From: Cladorhizidae sp. MBARI D1340-BT2
Taxonomy: Eukaryota > Porifera > Demospongiae > Poecilosclerida > Cladorhizidae
Assembly (NCBI GenBank): GCA_028752905.1
Contig: JAQNBH010000022.1
Coordinates: forward strand, 806,001 to 870,000
Length of the DNA stretch: 64,000 bases
Direction: 5' to 3'
A program made the position numbers and the translations under genes. Under the pieces are notes generated by a model, which saw only the letters and a program-made list of their open reading frames with translations, did no database searches and had not been told where the DNA came from. This document shows positions 25,305-38,919 of the stretch, piece after piece. Numbering within the stretch: position 1 is the first letter of the stretch; every line of letters begins with the position of its first letter.

Positions 25305-26212
25305 CAGGCCACCGCTTTGGCAACTGGAAAACGCCAGGAAAGATCGCAAACCTTAACACTTCAAATCACCATAACTTGCTAATACTTGGAGTACTCAAAA
25401 TTTTGGCACGTACAAAAGACAGATAATTAGAAGGGCTATCCGGTGATATAAAAATTTCTTTTTTGGGTAAAGTGTAGAAAAGTTATGAGCTTTACGGCAA
25501 AATAACAAGATTTTGGGGGGGAAAATGAGAAACATATAGACCAAATTAGGGCAAATATCAAGATAGAGAACACATAATGAAACCTATCATTAGAATTCTT
25601 ATCAAGTCCATTACAGTGAAGTGTGCAGAACATTATGGATGTTTGATATCAACAGAGAGCACAGGGAGAGACCTATCTTAATAGCTATATATCAAGTTTA
25701 TACAGTGAAGTGTGGAGAATCTATGAAGCTAACCTGTTTAGCATCAAGATAGAGAACACATAGAGAAACCTATCTTGTGATTCTATGTATGCAGAATATA
25801 CGGATGTTTGGTATCAAGAGAGAGAACAGAGAGAGGCCTACCTTTAGAGCTATATATCAAGTCTATTCAGTGAAGTGTGGAGAATCTATGAAGCTAACAT
25901 GTTTAGCTCAAGATAGAGAACACTGAGAGATACCTATCTTGCAAGTCCATTACAGTGAAGTGTGCAGAATATATGGATGTTTGGTATCAAGAGAGAGCAC
26001 TTAGAGAGTCCTATCTTAATAGCTATACATCAAGTCTATTCAGTGAAGTGTGGATAATCTACGAAGCTAACATGTTTAGCATCAAGTAAGATTACAATTC
26101 ATAACTGCCCTAATTAACAAGACCAAAGTCCCAGATTTTGTCAACTGATAGAGAAGGCCCTTATCTGCAACATGTCAACAGATTATCAATAAATGTAGTG
26201 GTTTTTCACTGG
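25305..26212 (+). repeat. Long unit with private insertion and new GAATTC site
   Basis: A cttggag/cggt unit that should be 907 bp but is 908. At 25591-25600 it reads tagaattctt where other units read tagaatcat, creating gaattc at 25593-25598 and a 1-bp gain. A T-to-C change at 25631 lies just downstream. Together these open a 65-codon frame on the minus strand that no other unit has; I regard it as chance. Confidence 0.8.
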
Positions 26213-27120
26213 CAGGCCACCGCTTTGGCAACTGGAAAACGCCAGGAAAGATCGCAAACCTTAACACTTCAAATCACCATAACTTGCTAATACTTAGAGT
26301 ACTCAAAATTTTGGCACGTACAAAAGACAGATAATCAGAAGGGCTATCCGTTGATATAAAATTTTTCTTTTTTGAGTCAAGTGTAGAAAAGTTATGAGCT
26401 TTACGGCAAAATAACAAGATTTTTGGGGGGAAAATGAGAAACATATAGACCAAATTAGGGCAAATATCAATATAGTGAACCCATAATGAAACCTATCATT
26501 CGAATCATATCAAGTCCATTACAGTGAAGTGTGCAGAATATTATGGATGTTTGATATCAACAGAGAGCACAGGGAGAGACCTATCTTAATAGCTATATAT
26601 CAAGTTTATACAGTGAAGTGTGGAGAATCTATGAAGCTAACCTGTTTAGCATCAAGATAGAGAACACATAGAGAAACCTATCTTGTGATTCTATGTATGC
26701 AGAATATACGGATGTTTGGTATCAAGAGAGAGAACAGAGAGAGGCCTACCCTTAGAGCTATATATCAAGTCTATTCAGTGACATGTGGAGAATCTATGAA
26801 GCTAACATGTTTAGCTCAAGATAGAGAACACTGAGAGATACCTATCTTGCAAGTCCATTACAGTGAAGTGTGCAGAATATATGGATGTTTGGTATCAAGA
26901 GAGAGCACTTAGAGAGTCCTATCTTAATAGCTATACATCAAGTCTATTCAGTGAAGTGTGGATAATCTACGAAGCTAACATGTTTAGCATCAAGTAAGAG
27001 TACAATTCATAACTGCCCTAATTAACAAGACCAAAGTCCCAGATTTTGTCAACTGATAGAGAAGGCCCTTATCTGCAACATGTCAACAGATTATCAATAA
27101 ATGTAGTGGTTTTTCACTGG

Positions 27121-30100
27121 CAGGCCACCGCTTTGGCAACTGGAAAACGCCAGGAAAGATCGCAAACCTTAACACTTCAAATCACCATAACTTGCTAATA
27201 CTTAGAGTACTCAAAATTTTGGCACGTACAAAAGACAGATAATTAGAAGGGCTATCCGGTGATATAAAAATTTCTTTTTTGGGTAAAGTGTAGAAAAGTT
27301 ATGAGCTTTACGGCAAAATAACAAGATTTTGGGGGGGAAAATGAGAAACATATAGACCAAATTAGGGCAAATATCAAGATGGAGAACACATAATGAAACC
27401 TATCATTAGAATCATATCAAGTCCATTACAGTGAAGTGTGCAGAATATTATGGATGTTTGATATCAACAGAGAGCACAGGGAGAGACCTATCTTAATAGC
27501 TATATATCAAGTTTATACAGTGAAGTGTGGAGAATCTATGAAGCTAACCTGTTTAGCATCAAGATAGAGAACACATAGAGAAACCTATCTTGTGATTCTA
27601 TGTATGCAGAATATACGGATGTTTGGTATCAAGAGAGAGAACAGAGAGAGGCCTACCTTTAGAGCTATATATCAAGTCTATTCAGTGAAGTGTGGAGAAT
27701 CTATGAAGCTAACATGTTTAGCTCAAGATAGAGAACACTGAGAGATACCTATCTTGCAAGTCCATTACAGTGAAGTGTGCAGAATATATGGATGTTTGGT
27801 ATCAAGAGAGAGCACTTAGAGAGTCCTATCTTAATAGCTATACATCAAGTCTATTCAGTGAAGTGTGGATAATCTACGAAACTAACATGTTTAGCATCAA
27901 GTAAGAGTACAATTCATAACTGCCCTAATTAACAAGACCAAAGTCCCAGATTTTGTCAACTGATAGAGAAGGCCCTTATCTGCAACATGTCAACAGATTA
28001 TCAATAAATGTAGTGGTTTTTCACTGGCAGGCCACCGCTTTGGCAACTGGAAAACGCCAGGAAAGATCGCAAACCTTAACACTTCAAATCACCATAACTT
28101 GCTAATACTTAGAGTACTCAAAATTTTGGCACTTACAAAAGACAGATAATTAGAAGGGCTATCCGGTGATATAAAAATTTCTTTTTTGGGTAAAGTGTAG
28201 AAAAGTTATGAGCTTTACGGCAAAATAACAAGATTTTGGGGGGGAAAATGAGAAACATATAGACCAAATTAGGGCAAATATCAAGATAGAGAACACATAA
28301 TGAAACCTATCATTAGAATCATATCAAGTACATTACAGTGAAGTGTGCAGAATATTATGGATGTTTGATATCAACAGAGAGCACAGGGAGAGACCTATCT
28401 TAATAGCTATATATCAAGTTTATACAGTGAAGTGTGGAGAATCTATGAAGCTAACCTGTTTAGCATCAAGATAGAGAACACATAGAGAAACCTATCTTGT
28501 GATTCTATGTATGCAGAATATACGGATGTTTGGTATCAAGAGAGAGAACAGAGAGAGGCCTACCTTTAGAGCTATATATCAAGTCTATTCAGTGAAGTGT
28601 GGAGAATCTATGAAGCTAACATGTTTAGCTCAAGATAGAGAACACTGAGAGATACCTATCTTGCAAGTCCATTACAGTGAAGTGTGCAGAATATATGGAT
28701 GTTTGGTATCAAGAGAGAGCACTTAGAGAGTCCTATCTTAATAGCTATACATCAAGTCTATTCAGTGAAGTGTGGATAATCTACGAAGCTAACATGTTTA
28801 GCATCAAGTAAGAGTACAATTCATAACTGCCCTAATTAACAAGACCAAAGTCCCAGATTTTGTCAACTGATAGAGAAGGCCCTTATCTGCAACATGTCAA
28901 CAGATTATCAATAAATGTAGTGGTTTTTCACTGGCAGGCCACCGCTTTGGCAACTGGAAAATGCCAGGAAAGATCGCAAACCTTAACACTTCAAATCACC
29001 ATAACTTGCTAATACTTAGAGTACTCAAAATTTTGGCACGTACAAAAGACAGATAATCAGAAGGGCTATCCGTTGATATAAAATTTATCTTTTTTGAGTA
29101 AAGTGTAGAAAAGTTATGAGCTTTACGGCAAAATAACAAGATTTTTGGGGGGGAAATGAGAAACATATAGACCAAATTAGGGCAAATATCAATATAGAGA
29201 ACACATAATGAAACCTATCATTCGAATCATATCAAGTCCATTACAGTGAAGTGTGCAGAATATTATGGATGTTTGATATCAACAGAGAGCACAGGGAGAG
29301 ACCTATCTTAATAGCTATATATCAAGTTTATACAGTGAAGTGTGGAGAATCTATGAAGCTAACCTGTTTAGCATCAAGATAGAGAACACATAGAGAAACC
29401 TATCTTGTGATTCTATGTATGCAGAATATACGGATGTTTGGTATCAAGAGAGAGAACAGAGAGAGGCCTACCTTTAGAGCTATATATCAAGTCTATTCAG
29501 TGACGTGTGGAGAATCTATGAAGCTAACATGTTTAGCTCAAGATAGAGAACACTGAGAGATACCTATCTTGCAAGTCCATTACAGTGAAGTGTGCAGAAT
29601 ATATGGATGTTTGGTATCAAGAGAGAGCACTTAGAGAGTCCTATCTTAATAGCTATACATCAAGTCTATTCAGTGAAGTGTGGATAATCTACGAAGCTAA
29701 CATGTTTAGCATCAAGTAAGAGTACAATTCATAACTGCCCAAATTAACAAGACCAAAGTCCCAGATTTTGTCAACTGATAGAGAAGGCCCTTATCTGCAA
29801 CATGTCAACAGATTATCAATAAATGTAGTGGTTTTTCACTGGCAGGCCACCGCTTTGGCAACTGGAAAACGCCAGGAAAGATCGCAAACCTTAACACTTC
29901 AAATCACCATAACTTGCTAATACTTAGAGTACTCAAAATTTTGGCACGTACAAAAGACAGATAATTAGAAGGGCTATCCGGTGGTATAAAAATTTCTTTT
30001 TTGGGTAAAGTGTAGAAAAGTTATGAGCTTTACGGCAAAATAACAAGATTTTGGGGGGGAAAATGAGAAACATATAGACCAAATTAGGGCAAATATCAAG

Positions 30101-33100
30101 ATAGAGAACACATAATGAAACCTATCATTAGAATCATATCAAGTCCATTACAGTGAAGTGTGCAGAATATTATGGATGTTTGATATCAACAGAGAGCACA
30201 GGGAGAGACCTATCTTAATAGCTATATATCAAGTTTATACAGTGAAGTGTGGAGAATCTATGAAGCTAACCTGTTTAGCATCAAGATAGAGAACACATAG
30301 AGAAACCTATCTTGTGATTCTATGTATGCAGAATATACGGATGTTTGGTATCAAGAGAGAGAACAGAGAGAGGCCTACCTTTAGAGCTATATATCAAGTC
30401 TATTCAGTGAAGTGTGGAGAATCTATGAAGCTAACATGTTTAGCTCAAGATAGAGAACACTGAGAGATACCTATCTTGCAAGTCCATTACAGTGAAGTGT
30501 GCAGAATATATGGATGTTTGGTATCAAGAGAGAGCACTTAGAGAGTCCTATCTTAATAGCTATACATCAAGTCTATTCAGTGAAGTGTGGATAATCTACG
30601 AAGCTAACATGTTTAGCATCAAGTAAGAGTACAATTCATAACTGCCCTAATTAACAAGACCAAAGTCCCAGATTTAGTCAACTGATAGAGAAGGCACTTA
30701 TCTGCAACATGTCAACAGATTATCAATAAATGTAGTGGTTTTTCACTGGCAGGCCACCGCTTTGGCAACTGGAAAACGCCAGGAAAGATCGCAAACCTTA
30801 ACACTTCAAATCACCATAACTTGCTAATACCTCGAGTACTCAAAATTTTGGCACGTACAAAAGACAGATAATCAGAAGGGCTATCCGTTGATATAAAATT
30901 TATCTTTTTTGAGTAAAGTGTAGAAAGGTTATGAGCTTTACGGCAAAATAACAAGATTTTTGGGGGGAAAATGAGAAACATATAGACCAAATTAGGGCAA
31001 ATATCAAGATAGAGAACACATAATGAAACCTATCATTAGAATCATATCAAGTACATTACAGTGAAGTGTGCAGAATATTATGGATGTTTGATATCAACAG
31101 AGAGCACAGGGAGAGACCTATCTTAATAGCTATATATCAAGTTTATACAGTGAAGTGTGGAGAATCTATGAAGCTAACCTGTTTAGCATCAAGATAGAGA
31201 ACACATAGAGAAACCTATCTTGTGATTCTATGTATGCAGAATATACGGATGTTTGGTATCAAGAGAGAGAACAGAGAGAGGCCTACCTTTAGAGCTATAT
31301 ATCAAGTCTATTCAGTGAAGTGTGGAGAATCTATGAAGCTAACATGTTTAGCTCAAGATAGAGAACACTGAGAGATACCTATCTTGCAAGTCCATTACAG
31401 TGAAGTGTGCAGAATATATGGATGTTTGGTATCAAGAGAGAGCACTTAGAGAGTCCTATCTTAATAGCTATACATCAAGTCTATTCAGTGAAGTGTGGAT
31501 AATCTACGAAGCTAACATGTTTAGCATCAAGTAAGAGTACAATTCATAACTGCCCTAATTAACAAGACCAAAGTCCCAGATTTTGTCAACTGATAGAGAA
31601 GGCCCTTATCTGCAACATGTCAACAGATTATCAATAAATGTAGTGGTTTTTCACTGGCAGGCCACCGCTTTGGCAACTGGAAAACGCCAGGAAAGATCGC
31701 AAACCTTAACACTTCAAATCACCATAACTTGCTAATACTTAGAGTACTCAAAATTTTGGCACGTACAAAAGACAGATAATCAGAAGGGCTATCCGTTGAT
31801 ATAAAATTTATCTTTTTTGAGTAAAGTGTAGAAAAGTTATGAGCTTTACGGCAAAATAACAAGATTTTTTGGGGGAAAATGAGAAACATATAGACCAAAT
31901 TAGGGCAAATATCAAGATAGAGAACACATAATGAAACCTATCATTAGAATCATATCAAGTACATTACAGTGAAGTGTGCAGAATATTATGGATGTTTGAT
32001 ATCAACAGAGAGCACAGGGAGAGACCTATCTTAAAAGCTATATATCAAGTTTATACAGTGAAGTGTGGAGAATCTATGAAGCTAACCTGTTTAGCATCAA
32101 GATAGAGAACACATAGAGAAACCTATCTTGTGATTCTATGTATGCAGAATATACGGATGTTTGGTATCAAGAGAGAGAACAGAGAGAGGCCTACCTTTAG
32201 AGCTATATATCAAGTCTATTCAGTGAAGTGTGGAGAATCTATGAAGCTAACATATTTAGCTCAAGATAGAGAACACTGAGAGATACCTATCTTGCAAGTC
32301 CATTACAGTGAAGTGTGCAGAATATATGGATGTTTGGTATCAAGAGAGAGCACTTAGAGAGTCCTATCTTAATAGCTATACATCAAGTCTATTCAGTGAA
32401 GTGTGGATAATCTACGAAGCTAACATGTTTAGCATCAAGTAAGAGTACAATTCATAACTGCCCTAATTAACAAGACCAAAGTCCCAGATTTTGTCAACTG
32501 ATAGAGAAGGCCCTTATCTGCAACATGTCAACAGATTATCAATAAATGTAGTGGTTTTTCACTGGCAGGCCACCGCTTTGGCAACTGGAAAACGCCAGGA
32601 AAGATCGCAAACCTTAACACTTCAAATTACCATAACTTGCTAATACTTAGAGTACTCAAAATTTTGGCACGTACAAAAGACAGATAATCAGAAGGGCTAT
32701 CCGTTGATATAAAATTTATCTTTTTTGAGTAAAGTATAGAAAAGTTATGAGCTTTACGGCAAAATAACAAGATTTTTGGGGGGGAAATGAGAAACATATA
32801 GACCAAATTAGGGCAAATATCAATATAGAGAACACATAATGAAACCTATCATTCGAATCATATCAAGTCCATTACAGTGAAGTGTGCAGAATATTATGGA
32901 TGTTTGATATCAACAGAGAGCACAGGGAGAGACCTATCTTAATAGCTATATATCAAGTTTATACAGTGAAGTGTGGAGAATCTATGAAGCTAACCTGTTT
33001 AGCATCAAGATAGAGAACACATAGAGAAACCTACCTTGTGATTCTATGTATGCAGAATATACGGATGTTTGGTATCAAGAGAGAGAACAGAGAGAGGCCT

Positions 33101-33473
33101 ACCTTTAGAGCTATATATCAAGTCTATTCAGTGACGTGTGGAGAATCTATGAAGCTAACATGTTTAGCTCAAGATAGAGAACACTGAGAGATACCTATCT
33201 TGCAAGTCCATTACAGTGAAGTGTGCAGAATATATGGATGTTTGGTATCAAGAGAGAGCACTTAGAGAGTCCTATCTTAATAGCTATACATCAAGTCTAT
33301 TCAGTGAAGTGTGGATAATCTACGAAGCTAACATGTTTAGCATCAAGTAAGAGTACAATTCATAACTGCCCTAATTAACAAGACCAAAGTCCCAGATTTT
33401 GTCAACTGATAGAGAAGGCCCTTATCTGCAACATGTCAACAGATTATCAATAAATGTAGTGGTTTTTCACTGG
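27121..33473 (+). repeat. Seven-unit higher-order block (6353 bp)
   Basis: Marks in order: gatggagaac (27121 unit), cacttacaaaag (28028), aatgccagg (28935), cggtggt (29843), cctcgag with gtacatt (30750), ttaaaagc with T6G5A4 (31658), gtatag (32566). The first, second, fourth and fifth marks recur 6353-6354 bp later, as does the rare cgaaactaac near 27881 and 34234. Confidence 0.75.
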
Positions 33474-36400
33474 CAGGCCACCGCTTTGGCAACTGGAAAA
33501 CGCCAGGAAAGATCGCAAACCTTAACACTTCAAATCACCATAACTTGCTAATACTTAGAGTACTCAAAATTTTGGCACGTACAAAAGACAGATAATTAGA
33601 AGGGCTATCCGGTGATATAAAAATTTCTTTTTTGGGTAAAGTGTAGAAAAGTTATGAGCTTTACGGCAAAATAACAAGATTTTGGGGGGGAAAATGAGAA
33701 ACATATAGACCAAATTAGGGCAAATATCAAGATGGAGAACACATAATGAAACCTATCATTAGAATCATATCAAGTCCATTACAGTGAAGTGTGCAGAATA
33801 TTATGGATGTTTGATATCAACAGAGAGCACAGGGAGAGACCTATCTTAATAGCTATATATCAAGTTTATACAGTGAAGTGTGGAGAATCTATGAAGCTAA
33901 CCTGTTTAGCATCAAGATAGAGAACACATAGAGAAACCTATCTTGTGATTCTATGTATGCAGAATATACGGATGTTTGGTATCAAGAGAGAGAACAGAGA
34001 GAGGCCTACCTTTAGAGCTATATATCAAGTCTATTCAGTGAAGTGTGGAGAATCTATGAAGCTAACATGTTTAGCTCAAGATAGAGAACACTGAGAGATA
34101 CCTATCTTGCAAGTCCATTACAGTGAAGTGTGCAGAATATATGGATGTTTGGTATCAAGAGAGAGCACTTAGAGAGTCCTATCTTAATAGCTATACATCA
34201 AGTCTATTCAGTGAAGTGTGGATAATCTACGAAACTAACATGTTTAGCATCAAGTAAGAGTACAATTCATAACTGCCCTAATTAACAAGACCAAAGTCCC
34301 AGATTTTGTCAACTGATAGAGAAGGCCCTTATCTGCAACATGTCAACAGATTATCAATAAATGTAGTGGTTTTTCATTGGCAGGCCACCGCTTTGGCAAC
34401 TGGAAAACGCCAGGAAAGATCGCAAACCTTAACACTTCAAATCACCATAACTTGCTAATACTTAGAGTACTCAAAATTTGGGCACTTACAAAAGACAGAT
34501 AATTAGAAGGGCTATCCGGTGATATAAAAATTTCTTTTTTGGGTAAAGTGTAGAAAAGTTATGAGCTTTACGGCAAAATAACAAGATTTTGGGGGGGGGA
34601 AATGAGAAACATATAGACCAAATTAGGGCAAATATCAAGATAGAGAACACATAATGAAACCTATCATTAGAATCATATCAAGTACATTACAGTGAAGTGT
34701 GCAGAATATTATGGATGTTTGATATCAACAGAGAGCACAGGGAGAGACCTATCTTAATAGCTATATATCAAGTTTATACAGTGAAGTGTGGAGAATCTAT
34801 GAAGCTAACCTGTTTAGCATCAAGATAGAGAACACATAGAGAAACCTATCTTGTGATTCTATGTATGCAGAATATACGGATGTTTGGTATCAAGAGAGAG
34901 AACAGAGAGAGGCCTACCTTTAGAGCTATATATCAAGTCTATTCAGTGAAGTGTGGAGAATCTATGAAGCTAACATGTTTAGCTCAAGATAGAGAACACT
35001 GAGAGATACCTATCTTGCAAGTCCATTACAGTGAAGTGTGCAGAATATATGGATGTTTGGTATCAAGAGAGAGCACTTAGAGAGTCCTATCTTAATAGCT
35101 ATACATCAAGTCTATTCAGTGAAGTGTGGATAATCTACGAAGCTAACATGTTTAGCATCAAGTAAGAGTACAATTCATAACTGCCCTAATTAACAAGACC
35201 AAAGTCCCAGATTTTGTCAACTGATAGAGAAGGCCCTTATCTGCAACATGTCAACAGATTATCAATAAATGTAGTGGTTTTTCACTGGCAGGCCACCGCT
35301 TTGGCAACTGGAAAATGCCAGGAAAGATCGCAAATCTTAACACTTCAAATCACCATAACTTGCTAATACTTAGAGTACTCAAAATTTTGGCACGTACAAA
35401 AGACAGATAATCAGAAGGGCTATCCGTTGATATAAAATTTATCTTTTTTGAGTAAAGTGTAGAAAAGTTATGAGCTTTACGGCAAAATAACAATATTTTT
35501 GGGGGGAAAATGAGAAACATATAGACCAAATTAGGGCAAATATCAAGATAGAGAACACATAATGAAACCTATCATTAGAATCATATCAAGTACATTACAG
35601 TGAAGTGTGCAGAATATTATGGATGTTTGATATCAACAGAGAGCACAGGGAGAGACCTATCTTAAAAGCTATATATCAAGTTTATACAGTGAAGTGTGGA
35701 GAATCTATGAAGCTAACCTGTTTAGCATCAAGATAGAGAACACATAGAGAAACCTATCTTGTGATTCTATGTATGCAGAATATACGGATGTTTGGTATCA
35801 AGAGAGAGAACAGAGAGAGGCCTACCTTTAGAGCTATATATCAAGTCTATTCAGTGAAGTGTGGAGAATCTATGAAGCTAACATATTTAGCTCAAGATAG
35901 AGAACACTGAGAGATACCTATCTTGCAAGTCCATTACAGTGAAGTGTGCAGAATATATGGATGTTTGGTATCAAGAGAGAGCACTTAGAGAGTCCTATCT
36001 TAATAGCTATACATCAAGTCTATTCAGTGAAGTGTGGATAATCTACGAAGCTAACATGTTTAGCATCAAGTAAGAGTACAATTCATAACTGCCCTAATTA
36101 ACAAGACCAAAGTCCCAGATTTTGTCTACTGATAGAGAAGGCCCTTATCTGCAACATGTCAACAGATTATCAATAAATGTAGTGGTTTTTCACTGGCAGG
36201 CCACCGCTTTGGCAACTGGAAAACGCCAGGAAAGATCGCAAACCTTAACACTTCAAATCACCATAACTTGCTAATACTTAGAGTACTCAAAATTTTGGCA
36301 CATACAAAAGACAGATAATTAGAAGGGCTATCCGGTGGTATAAAAATTTCTTTTTTGGGTAAAGTGTAGAAAAGTTATGAGCTTTACGGCAAAATAACAA

Positions 36401-38919
36401 GATTTTGGGGGGGAAAATGAGAAACATATAGACCAAATTAGGGCAAATATCAAGATAGAGAACACATAATGAAACCTATCATTAGAATCATATCAAGTCC
36501 ATTACAGTGAAGTGTGCAGAATATTATGGATGTTTGATATCAACAGAGAGCACAGGGAGAGACCTATCTTAATAGCTATATATCAAGTTTATACAGTGAA
36601 GTGTGGAGAATCTATGAAGCTAACCTGTTTAGCATCAAGATAGAGAACACATAGAGAAACCTATCTTGTGATTCTATGTATGCAGAATATACGGATGTTT
36701 GGTATCAAGAGAGAGAACAGAGAGAGGCCTACCTTTAGAGCTATATATCAAGTCTATTCAGTGAAGTGTGGAGAATCTATGAAGCTAACATGTTTAGCTC
36801 AAGATAGAGAACACTGAGAGATACCTATCTTGCAAGTCCATTACAGTGAAGTGTGCAGAATATATGGATGTTTGGTATCAAGAGAGAGCACTTAGAGAGT
36901 CCTATCTTAATAGCTATACATCAAGTCTATTCAGTGAAGTGTGGATAATCTACGAAGCTAACATGTTTAGCATCAAGTAAGAGTACAATTCATAACTGCC
37001 CTAATTAACAAGACCAAAGTCCCAGATTTTGTCAACTGATAGAGAAGGCCCTTATCTGCAACATGTCAACAGATTATCAATAAATGTAGTGGTTTTTCAC
37101 TGGCAGGCCACCGCTTTGGCAACTGGAAAACGCCAGGAAAGATCGCAAACCTTAACACTTCAAATCACCATAACTTGCTAATACCTCGAGTACTCAAAAT
37201 TTTGGCACGTACAAAAGACAGATAATCAGAAGGGCTATCCGTTGATATAAAATTTATCTTTTTTGAGTAAAGTGTAGAAAGGTTATGAGCTTTACGGCAA
37301 AATAACAAGATTTTTGGGGGGAAAATGAGAAACATATAGACCAAATTAGGGCAAATATCAAGATAGAGAACACATAATGAAACCTATCATTAGAATCATA
37401 TCAAGTACATTACAGTGAAGTGTGCAGAATATTATGGATGTTTGATATCAACAGAGAGCACAGGGAGAGACCTATCTTAATAGCTATATATCAAGTTTAT
37501 ACAGTGAAGTGTGGAGAATCTATGAAGCTAACCTGTTTAGCATCAAGATAGAGAACACATAGAGAAACCTATCTTGTGATTCTATGTATGCAGAATATAC
37601 GGATGTTTGGTATCAAGAGAGAGAACAGAGAGAGGCCTACCTTTAGAGCTATATATCAAGTCTATTCAGTGAAGTGTGGAGAATCTATGAAGCTAACATG
37701 TTTAGCTCAAGATAGAGAACACTGAGAGATACCTATCTTGCAAGTCCATTACAGTGAAGTGTGCAGAATATATGGATGTTTGGTATCAAGAGAGAGCACT
37801 TAGAGAGTCCTATCTTAATAGCTATACATCAAGTCTATTCAGTGAAGTGTGGATAATCTACGAAGCTAACATGTTTAGCATCAAGTAAGAGTACAATTCA
37901 TAACTGCCCTAATTAACAAGACCAAAGTCCCAGATTTTGTCAACTGATAGAGAAGGCCCTTATCTGCAACATGTCAACAGATTATCAATAAATGTAGTGG
38001 TTTTTCACTGGCAGGCCACCGCTTTGGCAACTGGAAAACGCCAGGAAAGATCGCAAACCTTAACACTTCAAATCACCATAACTTGCTAATACTTAGAGTA
38101 CTCAAAATTTTGGCACGTACAAAAGACAGATAATCAGAAGGGCTATCCGTTGATATAAAATTTATCTTTTTTGAGTAAAGTATAGAAAAGTTATGAGCTT
38201 TACGGCAAAATAACAAGATTTTTGGGGGGAAAATGAGAAACATATAGACCAAATTAGGGCAAATATCAATATAGAGAACACATAATGAAACCTATCATTC
38301 GAATCATATCAAGTCCATTACAGTGAAGTGTGCAGAATATTATGGATGTTTGATATCAACAGAGAGCACAGGGAGAGACCTATCTTAATAGCTATATATC
38401 AAGTTTATACAGTGAAGTGTGGAGAATCTATGAAGCTAACCTGTTTAGCATCAAGATAGAGAACACATAGAGAAACCTATCTTGTGATTCTATGTATGCA
38501 GAATATACGGATGTTTGGTATCAAGAGAGAGAACAGAGAGAGGCCTACCTTTAGAGCTATATATCAAGTCTATTCAGTGACGTGTGGAGAATCTATGAAG
38601 CTAACATGTTTAGCTCAAGATAGAGAACACTGAGAGATACCTATCTTGCAAGTCCATTACAGTGAAGTGTGCAGAATATATGGATGTTTGGTATCAAGAG
38701 AGAGCACTTAGAGAGTCCTATCTTAATAGCTATACATCAAGTCTATTCAGTGAAGTGTGGATAATCTACGAAGCTAACATGTTTAGCATCAAGTAAGAGT
38801 ACAATTCATAACTGCCCTAATTAACAAGACCAAAGTCCCAGATTTTGTCAACTGATAGAGAAGGCCCTTATCTGCAACATGTCAACAGATTATCAATAAA
38901 TGTAGTGGTTTTTCACTGG
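33474..38919 (+). repeat. Second, incomplete copy of the seven-unit block
   Basis: Units at 33474, 34381, 36197 and 37104 match 27121, 28028, 29843 and 30750. The unit at 35289 is a hybrid: aatgccagg as in 28935 at its start, then tcaagatag, gtacatt, ttaaaagc and catatttagc as in 31658. The unit at 38012 (gtatag) corresponds to 32566, so one unit has been lost through the hybrid. Confidence 0.72.

Larger units (their letters stand above)
281..26212 (+). repeat. Left domain: mixed long and short units
   Basis: It holds thirty-two units: 14 long and 18 short. Unit starts, with class: 281 S1, 1015 L, 1922 S2, 2657 L, 3565 S1, 4300 S2, 5035 L, 5943 S1, 6678 L, 7585 S2, 8320 L, 9227 S2, 9962 S2, 10697 L, 11604 S2, 12339 S1, 13074 S2, 13809 L, 14717 S1, 15452 L, 16359 S2, 17094 L, 18001 S2, 18736 S2, 19471 L, 20378 S2, 21113 L, 22021 L, 22928 S1, 23663 L, 24570 S2, 25305 L. 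Class order is not random and repeats in blocks of three and eleven units. Long units of this domain often carry cttggag or ggttg variants that are rare or absent further right. The unit at 21113 looks transitional: its start is left-type (tcatcat) but its B2 carries the gacgtgtgg variant typical of the right domain. Confidence 0.92.
22928..26212 (+). repeat. Partial third copy of the eleven-unit repeat (4 units)
   Basis: Order cctcgag S1, ggttg L, aacttactaat S2, cttggag L, matching 5943-9226 and 14717-18000. It is 3285 bp against 3284 because of a 1-bp insertion near 25597 in the last unit. After it the array switches to the right-domain pattern. Confidence 0.8.

Noticed and set aside
25436..25633. 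65-codon open frame on the minus strand
   Set aside because: It exists in one unit only. The start codon comes from a private T-to-C change at 25631 and the frame from a private 1-bp insertion near 25597. The same region is closed in the other units, and the predicted protein shows no recognisable motif.
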